A stretch of DNA of 10,833 nt from Phoronis ovalis (lineage: Eukaryota; Phoronida; Phoronidae). The stretch lies in contig JAOXYB010059424.1 in NCBI GenBank assembly GCA_028565635.1, forward strand, positions 1 through 10,833, read 5' to 3'. The notes beneath the pieces are model-generated. The model was not told the DNA's origin. It did not search any database and saw nothing but the letters and a program-made list of their open reading frames with translations. Of this stretch, positions 1 to 8,985 are shown piece by piece (positions within the stretch are counted from its first letter, which is position 1; each line of letters opens with the position of its first letter). A program made the translations under genes and the position numbers.

Positions 1-332
1 TAGGGCTAGAACAGATAGTAAAAACATCCGGGAAAAACGCACCCTATTTTCGGGACCAAATTTTGTTTTTGCTAGAAAATTAAGTTATGACAGTTATCAA
101 GAGTTATGTTATACCGGCTTAATTCGTGGTATCCTGGGTGCTAACTGGTCCAACTACTGCTAAGATTTCGTACCTATTCAGCGCATTCAGCCTCAAAGTG
201 TTTTTGCAAAGAACATATGTATCCAACTATTCTAACTGTTAACCCCCAGCTAGGATAAACTCTAGAAAAACAAGTGCTATCTCCTGGTTATCTGACTTGC
301 TAGTTATCCCAGGTACTTATGACAAAAAAGAA

Positions 333-359
333 ACTGTGTCCAATGTTTTTTGACACAGT
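333..359. repeat. Perfect 8-bp inverted repeat (hairpin)
   Basis: ACTGTGTC (333-340) and GACACAGT (352-359) are exact reverse complements around an 11-nt T-rich loop. It lies at the very start of the possible inserted segment (330-818), where it could be a terminal structure of that element. No regulatory role can be assigned. Confidence 0.5.
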
Positions 360-366
360 GAACAGT

Positions 367-387
367 GGCCTCGGACGGGCCTCGGAC
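367..387 (+). repeat. Tandem pair of GGCCTCGGAC
   Basis: GGCCTCGGAC occurs at 367-376 and 378-387, one base apart. It is a GC- and CpG-rich island in otherwise AT-rich sequence and sits directly after the 333-359 hairpin, inside the candidate insertion. It may belong to that element. Confidence 0.5.
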
Positions 388-1108
388 AGAACTTAACAAT
401 TCGCTGCTAAATTAATTGTTTTTATAAAGACATGCAATCTCAGATTGCAATACAGTAAAAGTCACAATTTTAATAAATTAAGGACTTAATTTTTTTTTCA
501 ACAAGGCTATTTTCTCTCTTGATCTGCTTACATCTAGGGGAAAAAATATTGCATTTACATCCTCACAAAAGTGTTTTTTCGAGGTATTTGGCTAAATTTG
601 GTGCATCGCAAAGTGCTATTGCAAATATTGTTAACGCCAGCACCACCTAGGGAGTGTTTCAACACACGTACCACACACCACGCTGTGATTCTCTTCAATA
701 TTGCTGTGATATTTTCAGTGGCTATTTCTTTAAATGTTTTGCCATATACTTTTAGAAAACATTTCTAGAAAACTGTTTAAGACGTGACATACCAAGAATT
801 ATCTTATTATTTATTTATGGTACTTATGACAAAAAATGGATTTAATGTTTCTTCATCATTTCGGCATCATGGGTGGCGGATCTTGTCAATTTGTAGTTTG
901 AATAGTGCTCAATTACTGTAGCAGTTGTGTCATTGCAAATATTGCCTCATGGACTGCTGAAAAACAGACAAAAATATAGTTACCCGCATTTAAAGAAATG
1001 TGTTACCTAATAAATTCATGCAACTGACTCAGCAATAAACAATGGACACAACAATACTTAACAAAGGTATCCAATACTACAGATCATTAAATAATAGCTA
1101 TAAAGTGG

Positions 1109-1127
1109 CCTCTAAGTTAATTAGAGG
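1109..1127. repeat. Small perfect hairpin
   Basis: CCTCTAA (1109-1115) and TTAGAGG (1121-1127) are exact reverse complements with a 5-nt loop. It is a local inverted repeat in AT-rich DNA with no evident function. Confidence 0.4.
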
Positions 1128-2337
1128 TAAACATGTCACCAAATTCATTGTTAATAAGTAATCCCTAGTAATATGGAAAAGGAATTGGTAATTATTATAA
1201 AATGTTTATTTAATAACCTTTTTTCCTATTTTGCAGTATTCAGAATTTTAGATTTAACTTGAAATAAAAGATATTTCTAAATTGTTAAACGTCTGTTTAT
1301 TGTTAGTAAGACATGATTTTTGCCGGGTTAACCGAATATATATAATTGAAATTCTAGTCACTACATAACTCAGTAAATAGGCACCTATTTTGGTACAGGT
1401 GGTGCTTGCATGCCCTCTATTGTAAAATATGTAATATAAAAGTAGTACTCTCTTGTGTTGGGAGATACATAACATATGATAAAAGAAAATGGCGTTTGAT
1501 GTTTTGATAAAAAATATGGGCTTTGTTTAGCACCGTATAATTAAAGTCATACGTAAAGAATGCAAAAATTGTAAGTACTAGTAGAGGAGATAAAAGACCA
1601 TACGACATATAATTAGTGTAAATGTCATTTTGTTGAGTTGCTTTATTGTTTAAATTAAACTGAAGCTAAGCTGTCAAAACTAAATTAATTCATATTGACT
1701 CGGAGTTATAGCTCTGCCTTGGTCGTGTTGTTTAGGAACTGCTGCCAAAATATGTATGTAGGATTTTGTTAGTTTTAGCTTTTAAAACGTGTTTCATTGT
1801 GTAATGGCTAATCGAATAGTCAGGTTGTGTATTATTAATTCTGCTGTTGCAGAGTAATGGAATATGTCTTTTAAAATGCGTCGAGGTGTTTGATCCACAC
1901 AATACTTGAATCTTGATAGTTTACAAGCTAATTATTAGCATGAAATTGTAGCATCCAATAGTATCATTCATGAAATCATATTAAATTTCTTAATGGCAAA
2001 ATTATGTGAATACAGAATTGTCCATATTCTGAGATAATTTACACATATACAGATCTCAATTTGAAATATTTTGTTTTCACTTCTTTTCCATTTTTTTAAA
2101 ACCTAACATGCAATGTACTGGTGTATCAATTTATTCTGGGGAGAGGGTTGCTATCGTATTTATAGCGAATGTCAAATTGTGTATGCCAAATGTGTCTCCT
2201 GGATATGGTCCACTTTTCACAGAAACAAAGCTAGAAATAGGTTGTTTTTACAACTTCATTTAAAAATGGGGTTGCATATTTGGCAAGTCACGAAATTTGT
2301 AGTAATGGGTAACTTTTGCAGGTAAAAATCCAAGGCA

Positions 2338-2356
2338 TGGTCTTTTTTTGAGACCA
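2338..2356. repeat. Small perfect hairpin with T-rich loop
   Basis: TGGTCT (2338-2343) pairs with AGACCA (2351-2356) across a 7-nt loop of six T and one G. It may well be chance in this composition. Confidence 0.3.
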
Positions 2357-3120
2357 AAATCTCTAGAAGTGAGTGAATATTTTGAATTTGGGAAGCACTG
2401 CCTAAAAATGATGGAGTAGCACCCTGAAATTAACTGTGTCTACTCTATTATTTGCTATATTATACAGTTACTTTTATATAAATAATTTGTTTTTCTGAAG
2501 TATGCTACAATGTTTGTAATCAGTTACTGACAACACTGTTCAGTATGAACTTGACATGACTGAAAGAATGATTTTTCTTAGCAATTGAAATTACAGTGTA
2601 TCCTTTATGAATTTCTGCAAACACACTGCAGTCTTTTAGTTCCCTCATTTACTTTTGAGCAGATAAGCCTTCAGGCAGTAATGTTAATTTAATGAATTGT
2701 AATAACTTTTTCCAAAGCCCTGGTGACTATATAATAAAAGTTAACTTAACTTAAAAAGTTAATAACCCTCTTGGTATACCAGTGGTAAACCGCAATGTGT
2801 TCAAATTAAATTTTTGTAGTAAAATGTTACTTTTTATTAACCTATTTTATGTTGCACAAAATAATATGAAGCTCATACATGTATGTATTGGGATTGTCTG
2901 TCTGTCACAGTTGCAAAGGAGCAATTAACAAAATCTATGGAATGAGAGTTTACCATACTTATCATATACAAAAATTCAAAGTATATCAAGGTGTGAGGCA
3001 CTTTTTACAGTATTTAAATAACTTTTGTGTATTAATTTTCCTTTGTTCTGATAATTAATGTGGTATGTCACTGGTGAAGCTGTTGCAATGAGTGATTTTA
3101 TGTGAAATGCTTTAAAGCAA

Positions 3121-3139
3121 TTTTAACATTTCCTTTCAG
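3121..3139 (+). other. Splice acceptor (3' splice site)
   Basis: A pyrimidine-rich tract, TTTCCTTTCAG, ends with AG at 3138-3139, and the exon begins with G at 3140. A TTTTAAC branch-point-like sequence lies at 3121-3127, somewhat close to the AG. An in-frame TAA at 3170-3172 means the exon between here and the ATG is 5' UTR, so this is a UTR-interrupting intron. RNA-seq junction reads would confirm it. Confidence 0.65.
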
Positions 3140-3208
3140 GTTTATAAGAAGCTGGAATTTTTGAATTAATAAAAACTGTTGAACACTACTGCAATATTTA
3201 CATTCAGC
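3140..3208 (+). other. 5' UTR portion of the coding exon
   Basis: These 69 nt lie between the predicted acceptor and the start codon. They contain no upstream ATG and carry an in-frame TAA at 3170-3172, which closes the reading frame upstream. The open frame can be extended back to a TTG at 3179, but that is not a normal eukaryotic initiator. The ATG at 3209 is the first ATG and has A at -3, a good Kozak position. Confidence 0.65.
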
Positions 3209-4678
3209 ATGAGTTCAACAGAGAAATATTCTCCCAAAGATCACGTCAAAAAACGACGTAGCCGCTGTGGACAATGCGGTCCATGTCAAGTGAAAGAAGA
3301 CTGCGGAAAATGTAAATATTGCTTAAATAAACAAGTTTTAAAACAGTCATGTATGTACAGAAAATGTCTGTATCTTCGTTGTAAGAATAGATCTAGTTTT
3401 GATGCAAGCCTAAGTGAGAGCGAACTTTCAAAATCTGGCGAGTTTATGGTTTCTTCGCCCACATCTACTGTGCCCCATTCACCATTGTTTGGTGCTCCAA
3501 TGCCCCAAAGTCACCATGGTGGATATGGACCAATGTCACCTCAAATGGTACACCCTTTTATGACACACGGAGGAGATTCTTCAGCAGTCACAAAAGAAGA
3601 TTTTTTACATAACGAATCAATTCAGTCTGACACTTCATCAACTTCTGAGCCAAATTGGACAGAACCCACGACAATAAAAACAGAGACACTTGGTGTTAAA
3701 ACTGAACCAAATACAGAAGAGACACATCAGCTAGTTAGTCAGTCTGAAGGTGTTAAAATGTCGGAATTTTTACATAATAAACCTATACCTAGTCCAGCAT
3801 ACTCGTCAGGTTTACCTGGTCACATACCTAGTCACGGCATGCTACACAGCATGTCACATGGTATACCCCATGGATTAACACAGAATAGTCATCCCCATTG
3901 TGTACCAAATTGGGTTTCACCGGCAGGTCATCCTGGTGATCGAATGATGTTATCTCCACCTGGTGTACCAGGATTAATCCCGCCACATGGTATGAATGGA
4001 ATGCATTCACCACATATGTTTCATAATGCACCGTGGGCATACCCTGTACAGATGCCAGGCATGCCGGTATGCAGTGAGCGTATAAGCTATCATCCTAGAA
4101 CTACTGCACCACAAATAGGAGGGCCGCTGTTAGCCGGATTAGGCCCTCCCCCTAGTCCTAGTATAGTTCCTGTTGAAATGTATGGGATGCGGCATCCTGG
4201 TGAAATTCCTATATCGATTCAAACAACTCAGGAGGAATGTGTTATTTCTATTGACAACGCCATTATACCAGCATTTGTTCAAACAGACGGACTCAACAAC
4301 GTTGAGATAACAACAGCGCCATCTCTAGGTGGAAAAGATATTTTGAGCGCTGCAATTGAAGAAAGTGGAATTTCTGATTTAGCTCAGGAGGCTAGTATGG
4401 AAAATGAAATGCATCAAACTCTTATCCTATCATCAGAGACTATTCACGCCAAATCTGAAACTGGAAACAAAGAAAATGCTGGCAAGCAATCGGTTATGGA
4501 AGAGGACAGCATTGTGTTGCATCAAAATTTAGGTTCTGATGGAGAAATTCAAATTAATTTACCGTCAAATGGTTTTACCATAGAAAACGTCACAATTGAT
4601 GAAGACTTGACAAAATATTCATCAAACAATGACATGCTTGTGTACCCAGGAGACATATTCGCGCATCAAGTTATGTGA
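3209..4678 (+). CDS. CXXC-type zinc-finger protein, 489 aa, TET/CXXC4/CXXC5-like finger
   Basis: Likely a nuclear CpG-DNA-binding regulator. Seen: a basic stretch KKRRSR (residues 14-19), then a CXXC finger with Cys at 20, 23, 26, 32, 35, 38, 48 and 53, i.e. C-x2-C-x2-C-x5-C-x2-C-x2-C-x9-C-x4-C, plus an extra Cys58. These eight cysteines bind two zincs in the family. The KFGG motif of CFP1, DNMT1, MLL and KDM2 fingers is absent. The short x9 spacing matches the TET1/TET3/CXXC4/CXXC5 class, although the first half (CGQC, CQVxEDCG) also recalls MLL. Residues 82-330 are Ser/Pro/Met/Gly/His-rich and probably disordered, with SUMO consensus sites IKTE (156-159) and VKTEP (163-167), a repeated FLHN (132-135 and 187-190), and His every fourth residue from 205 to 221. 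Residues 331-489 are acidic (about 27 Asp/Glu, 5 Lys, no Arg) and could be an activation or partner-binding region. No catalytic domain is present. The ATG at 3209 is chosen because it is the first ATG in the frame, with a stop upstream. The frame is intronless here and ends in TGA. Orthology is unresolved: vertebrate CXXC4/5 carry the finger at the C-terminus, and TETs continue into a dioxygenase. Confidence 0.88.
   Translation: MSSTEKYSPKDHVKKRRSRCGQCGPCQVKEDCGKCKYCLNKQVLKQSCMYRKCLYLRCKNRSSFDASLSESELSKSGEFMVSSPTSTVPHSPLFGAPMPQSHHGGYGPMSPQMVHPFMTHGGDSSAVTKEDFLHNESIQSDTSSTSEPNWTEPTTIKTETLGVKTEPNTEETHQLVSQSEGVKMSEFLHNKPIPSPAYSSGLPGHIPSHGMLHSMSHGIPHGLTQNSHPHCVPNWVSPAGHPGDRMMLSPPGVPGLIPPHGMNGMHSPHMFHNAPWAYPVQMPGMPVCSERISYHPRTTAPQIGGPLLAGLGPPPSPSIVPVEMYGMRHPGEIPISIQTTQEECVISIDNAIIPAFVQTDGLNNVEITTAPSLGGKDILSAAIEESGISDLAQEASMENEMHQTLILSSETIHAKSETGNKENAGKQSVMEEDSIVLHQNLGSDGEIQINLPSNGFTIENVTIDEDLTKYSSNNDMLVYPGDIFAHQVM
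3821..3871 (+). repeat. Degenerate 12-bp coding repeat encoding (His-x3)5
   Basis: Within the CXXC gene, residues 205, 209, 213, 217 and 221 are all His at exact four-residue spacing. At the DNA level, CAC or CAT codons recur every 12 bp, with partly similar intervening codons (for example GGCATGCTA and AGCATGTCA). This looks like a decayed minisatellite expansion within the low-complexity middle of the protein. Confidence 0.65.
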
Positions 4679-5748
4679 TTGAAGTAACAGTGGGAACAGT
4701 TTGTTGCATGGGCTGTTTTTACAGTATTTATCAAGCATGAAAAACATAACATGATAATGATAAACTGTCTCAAGGTAATTCCTTTTGCACAACTTTGTTC
4801 GCTATTACTATAGCCAAAAGAGGGAAAAGGTACCATTAGTTTTCAGTGGCATGTATAGGGGAAACACTGAGTGCTTCACATTCTGATGTATACATTTTGA
4901 AATTCATTCTTCCCTATCCAGCTAAAATATTGCTTCTTGTAGAAAATTAATTTTAACAAAATTATCGTATTAAAAAGTTTTTAATTGAAGATAAACCTCT
5001 TATGATAGGACAAGTGTCAAATTGAGCAAGGTGTGTTTAAACAGTGTATGTCATCATTTATCAGTGCTGCCTCACTGGTCGTGAGACAAGTTTCCCCATT
5101 GGTGCATTGTTACACCTACATGTAATCCTGGTCATGGAGATTTTGAACAGCCCTTTATTTTCAGGCTGTCCAGTAGGAATTGCTAGGTAAATGCCATCCT
5201 AGATTGTGTAATTTTGTGGGCACATTTTACAATACACCTTTGATTATTAATATTAGCGAAAAAGTGAACTATCTAGTCGAGATCCAGTTGGATACAAAAA
5301 ACTGAATAGGAAGTGAGAGATTTAAAAAAACATTAGATAAAAACAACAAATTCATTTATCACATTTTATTCAGGAAAAGCAGTTTATATAGAAACAGCAA
5401 GCAACATTGTTTTCTATGTTTCCTTTTTTTTTCGTTATTAATTAATTAAGTCATCAAACAACGTTTATAACACACATTACTCAGATCAGTTTTTTTCGAG
5501 ATTTTTGGTAAAATTAGAGATCATTTAAAAATCCTCTGTAAAATCAGCTTCTCTGTCAATGCAAGAATGTCCTTTATCTACTTAAAGCATGCCTCCTGCT
5601 CATTAGGTCTACCCATTACTTACTGATCTTGTAAATGAGATGCATTTAGGCTATCAGGTAGTTCTTGTATTGTTACCCTTCTTTGTTGAAAGAAATCAAA
5701 GTTCATCTAGGAAAAAGATAGGTCAAATGTGTGTATAGATAAATGGTA

Positions 5749-5754
5749 AATAAA
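5749..5754 (+). terminator. Candidate proximal poly(A) signal AATAAA
   Basis: This is the first AATAAA after the stop codon, about 1.07 kb downstream. The following sequence is AT-rich (TGTTATTTAC around 5770), but the GU-rich downstream element is weak. It is a plausible alternative short-UTR site. Confidence 0.35.
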
Positions 5755-6847
5755 TGAATTATGAAATATATGTTATTTACATAAATACTTACGATTTACA
5801 TGTAGTGGCCAAAGATTAATCCAAAGTATGTTATTGTTATTGTTGTGTAGGAAACATTTCAGAATGGAGATTTAAATCTGTTCTGATTTATAAAATGATT
5901 TCCTTGTACTGAATTGGAACTAAGGTGGGTTTTACATCTTAAATTATAATTTTTTATGAGTTTTTTTTTAGTCCCACGGGAGGCACTTGTAAATTTAGTG
6001 TAAAAATTATTTAAGAAAGATAAAAGCTGCTTGTTTATTAAGATCTGATCTGAAATATTTCTAAAATTATGACCATAATTAATGCTTCAATCAATTCAAT
6101 TATGATATATGAGTGTATTTATTGAAAAATAGCTGCTTAACTCTAATCAAGGTTTACCATAAAACTTAAATAGCTGCTCATAATTTGTACTTATCAGAGA
6201 CCCTGTTGTTTCTGTTTAGCATTAATTCAATATTAGAAGTCCATTTTATGAATTTGCGTACTTCATGTAAAATTGGAATACTTTATTAGTTTGATCATCC
6301 CACTATCAGAAACCTACAATATCGAATAGCTGGAAATGCAAAACGCGAAATTATTGCTATGGTAATGCCTGAAGGATAGATGTCATGGAGCACTCACCAA
6401 CAATCAAATCAATTTTTACTGCCCTAATTTCTATTTGAATCAACTGTTTTTGTATTTCTTCCGAAAGCTTGTATTATACATATTGTGCAATTAATTAACA
6501 TTTACACCCGGACGAACAATGTGCTTGTGGATAAATATCCCATTTTGGTAAAAATTAAAAAAATTTTAGTACTTGCCCTGTGAATTATAGTGCATTAGCT
6601 GACTGTATATTAATTAAGGTTATTAATGTTTGACATCTTATTAATGACAATGCAAGCATTATATAGATATCCTAGTTCCAAGAAAAACTGATGAGTCACA
6701 TTGGTATCACTTCTCCTTGAAGACATATAAGATGAACCATTTGTTAAGGATGTATCACTGACAGGCTAATGAACTTGCTCTTTGTCTTTGTTCAATTGTG
6801 ATTTGTGAACTGTGGAAATACCAATATAGAAGAAACGTACTGTAATG

Positions 6848-6855
6848 TGTACATA
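6848..6855 (+). promoter_or_regulatory. Candidate Pumilio site UGUACAUA
   Basis: An exact match to the PUF-family RNA-binding consensus UGUANAUA, in the sense orientation of the candidate 3' UTR. About one such match is expected by chance in 4.3 kb of this composition and three are present, so each single site is weak evidence. Confidence 0.3.
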
Positions 6856-7390
6856 TACAAGATTATCTGTCATAATTCCCGCAGAGGTTGACAGTCAGGA
6901 AAGTTGGGTACTTATGTGTGTTATCAAAACCGGGTGAAAAGGATAATTATATTTTTCTGTGTTCTGGTCTCCCTGCAAAATAGTTCAAATGTTTAAGCAA
7001 GTACAAGAATTTTGTCACTAAAAGTTATAAAGGTGCATTTGTAGTACCTAGTCTCAAAAATGAAACATATAGTTTTCAACTTTTTGTTTGTTTCTAAAAA
7101 AAGCTGAAAACAAAGCATAGTTTTGGTCATTTCATCTGAGGATAAAAAGGTTCCTCTGAAGCGTCTAAATAACTAGCCCATATGGGTCCAGATTTTTTTA
7201 CACCAAGTCGCATAAGACGTGTACCCAACTTTTAAAACTATCACCCCACTCCCGTTTTGATTAATTCTACGACACACTGAAACAAGACATCTACTTATAT
7301 GCTACAGTTACTCTCTGTATTCGTTTAGAAATAGCTGACCCTTTGTTGTCAAGGTTTAAATTTGTTAATTAAAATAGTTGATTATTTTGT

Positions 7391-7398
7391 TGTAAATA
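7391..7398 (+). promoter_or_regulatory. Candidate Pumilio site UGUAAAUA
   Basis: An exact UGUANAUA match in the sense strand of the candidate 3' UTR, about 540 nt after the 6848 site. It matters only if transcription extends past the proximal poly(A) signal. Confidence 0.3.
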
Positions 7399-8109
7399 TT
7401 AACATGTATTTCTAGATTTTGATTTTGAATTCAGATTAGAAAATATATGTTAGTACAATCCATTATCAGTCATCAGATAATTTGGCTGTATATTTGCCAA
7501 CTGTCCTGATTCTGGTTCCTCGATTTTTGTCAAATTGTACAATGCCCTGCCATTGGCTTAATGTCAGGATGTGAAATAATTTTCTAAGCAGAGTTGATAA
7601 AACAAGTGTTCCTTGACATTTCCATATGTATGATGACAAAAAATAGTCCCAAAATGCACCAGACCAGATAACAGAAAATCACGCCAAAGATTCGAACAAA
7701 ATTCAGGGGCGCATGTCCCAGTTAATCTTCATGCCATGTGGGTACTTTTATGGATATTGAATGTCCGTTTTGCATTTCAAATGGTTGGCAAATATGTGGT
7801 CAGGTATACACATGCGGACCCGATGACATCCGATAAGACTTCTGTTATACATCGTCAATTCTTGTTGGTTGCCATTGGGTCTAGTATGTATACCATACTT
7901 TATGTTTATAAAATCTGTTTTCTGTAGCAACAAAGTTATTGTTTTGGTATGTCAACAAAGGGTGAGAACATCTGACATTGTTTACAGTTTTTGACTGGGC
8001 ATACAACTTTGAAAAATCCACCCTCAGAGAATGCTGTTCTGAACATGCTGAATCCAAAATTGTCTTCATTTACATTCTTTTTTATTGCTAATTTTAAACA
8101 AAAAATGTT

Positions 8110-8117
8110 TGTACATA
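8110..8117 (+). promoter_or_regulatory. Candidate Pumilio site UGUACAUA
   Basis: The third exact UGUANAUA match, identical in sequence to the one at 6848. Near-matches ending in G (UGUAUAUG) occur in the short repeat at 8501-8518. Confidence 0.3.
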
Positions 8118-8500
8118 AGCATATATATATGCCGCAAAGAAGGTACATGCCTGCATGTCTTATAAGTGAACCGTTTATCTTGCAAAAGTTATGGAATTGT
8201 GACTGTTACACCCACAATTACTGCTGTTGTGGTTTACTAACTACTCTCATGAAAGAGCCTGAAGTAAGGAAAGGTATTGTTAATTACATTTACTTTAATT
8301 TTCAGTCTAGTGAACCATAATAGTAAATAATTACTATGTACTTCAGCTGTTCTGTATTACATTTTAACAAGTTGCTTTAATTGACTTATGTCTTTGCAGG
8401 CTTTTATTTGTATTTGAAGAGAGTTTGGTATTTAGTGTATAAGAATAATGTGAATTATCCACACATATCTCGATGAATGCCATCCTTTTTACAATATGCA

Positions 8501-8518
8501 TATATGTATATGTATATG
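8501..8518 (+). repeat. (TATATG)3 microsatellite
   Basis: Three exact consecutive TATATG units, preceded by an imperfect CATATA-type extension. Read as RNA it contains two near-Pumilio UGUAUAUG motifs. Confidence 0.6.
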
Positions 8519-8932
8519 ACATTATTGTGTGTTTTAAATTATAAGTTGGTATGATTGACCTGAGCAGATTCAAGAAGTATGCCTTTACAGTTTTGTGATC
8601 TTTTGATGTATCTAGTTCCTATGGTATCAGTAGCAAAGAATTTGTAAACTTTGTGTGTTTTGTGCAATGTTCAAAAATTATTAATATTAATTAGTATGTA
8701 TTTGATTCAGAAATTATTTTTGTACAGAATTGTAGATCTGAATATATAGCTTAATAACCACAATATACTGTAATAACAATTCAATATATAATATTTAAAA
8801 ATATTGTTGTAATGCAGCTGTTATATATTATAACATACCATTGTAGTATTGATAATCCTATTACATGTAATATAAAGTGATGTATTTAAATACCATTCTC
8901 TGTTTTTTATCCCCATAACCCTTATCCTTCAA

Positions 8933-8942
8933 TGCGCGCGCA
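8933..8942. repeat. CpG-dense palindrome TGCGCGCGCA
   Basis: A 10-bp perfect palindrome of alternating purines and pyrimidines with three consecutive CpG steps, in otherwise CpG-poor DNA 38 bp before the distal AATAAA. Such alternating GC tracts can adopt Z-DNA. No function is established. Confidence 0.45.
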
Positions 8943-8979
8943 ACAGCTTCAAATTTCAGCATTTTCACCTTTATTATTT

Positions 8980-8985
8980 AATAAA
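8980..8985 (+). terminator. Candidate distal poly(A) signal AATAAA
   Basis: AATAAA is followed 12-20 nt later by a GU-containing stretch (AGGTGTGATT, 8997-9006) and then a U-rich tract (about 9021-9040). That is the arrangement expected of a functional cleavage site near 9000. It is the best candidate for the end of the CXXC transcript, giving a 3' UTR of about 4.3 kb. Confidence 0.45.

Larger units (their letters stand above)
312..836. mobile_element. Possible retroposed insertion with 18-bp target-site duplications
   Basis: The 18-mer GGTACTTATGACAAAAAA occurs perfectly at 312-329 and again at 819-836. The enclosed 489 bp (330-818) ends in a simple TTAT/TTTAT-rich tail (about 803-818) immediately before the second copy. 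A long perfect direct repeat plus a simple-sequence 3' tail is the footprint expected of a LINE- or SINE-type target-primed insertion. I see no tRNA-like A/B boxes and no reverse-transcriptase coding, so it could be a 5'-truncated LINE end, an unrelated SINE, or a coincidental duplication. Confidence 0.4.
1..3139. other. AT-rich non-coding DNA upstream of the coding exon (intron and/or 5' flank)
   Basis: No reading frame here looks like protein. The open stretches are short, several lack ATG, and their translations are low-information with no recognisable domain. A strong splice acceptor closes the region at 3139, so at least its right part is probably an intron, with the first exon(s) and promoter further left or outside the window. 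Several CAG-ending pyrimidine tracts (for example near 1236 and 1852) could be acceptors of small non-coding exons, but I cannot tell these from chance. The notable contents are a direct-repeat-bracketed segment (312-836) and small perfect hairpins, listed separately. Otherwise I see only AT-rich sequence. Confidence 0.6.

Noticed and set aside
571-768. Open frame of 65 codons
   Set aside because: It starts with GTG, has no domain and lies inside the possible retroposed segment.
1254-1608. Two overlapping minus-strand open frames
   Set aside because: Translations are Tyr/Leu/Ile/Phe-rich as expected of AT-rich non-coding DNA, with no motif.
2113-2325. A 70-residue ATG-started open frame rich in Trp and Cys
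   Set aside because: No recognisable domain and random-looking composition in AT-rich DNA. The sequence at its end (GCAG/GTAAAA) could mimic a splice site, but nothing else supports an exon.
3179-3208. A longer start for the CXXC protein, ten residues upstream
   Set aside because: The codon at 3179 is TTG, not ATG. The ATG at 3209 is the first in frame and has A at -3.
3828-4040. Minus-strand open frame of 70 codons
   Set aside because: It is antisense to the His-rich part of the real gene, and its composition is explained by that.
7177-7186. CCCATATGGG as an SRF CArG box
   Set aside because: A CArG box needs CC, six A/T bases, then GG. Here the centre is CATATG, so it is only a short palindrome.
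7736-8320. Cluster of small overlapping frames on both strands
   Set aside because: No domain. The longest (7991-8320) begins with TTG and its translation is low-information.
8364-8573. Minus-strand open frame rich in Tyr and Thr
   Set aside because: Its composition is explained by the TATATG repeat and AT-rich DNA.
8790-8805. AATATTT/AAATATT hairpin as a microRNA precursor
   Set aside because: The stem is only 7 bp of A/T with a 2-nt loop in very AT-rich sequence, far from a pre-miRNA fold.
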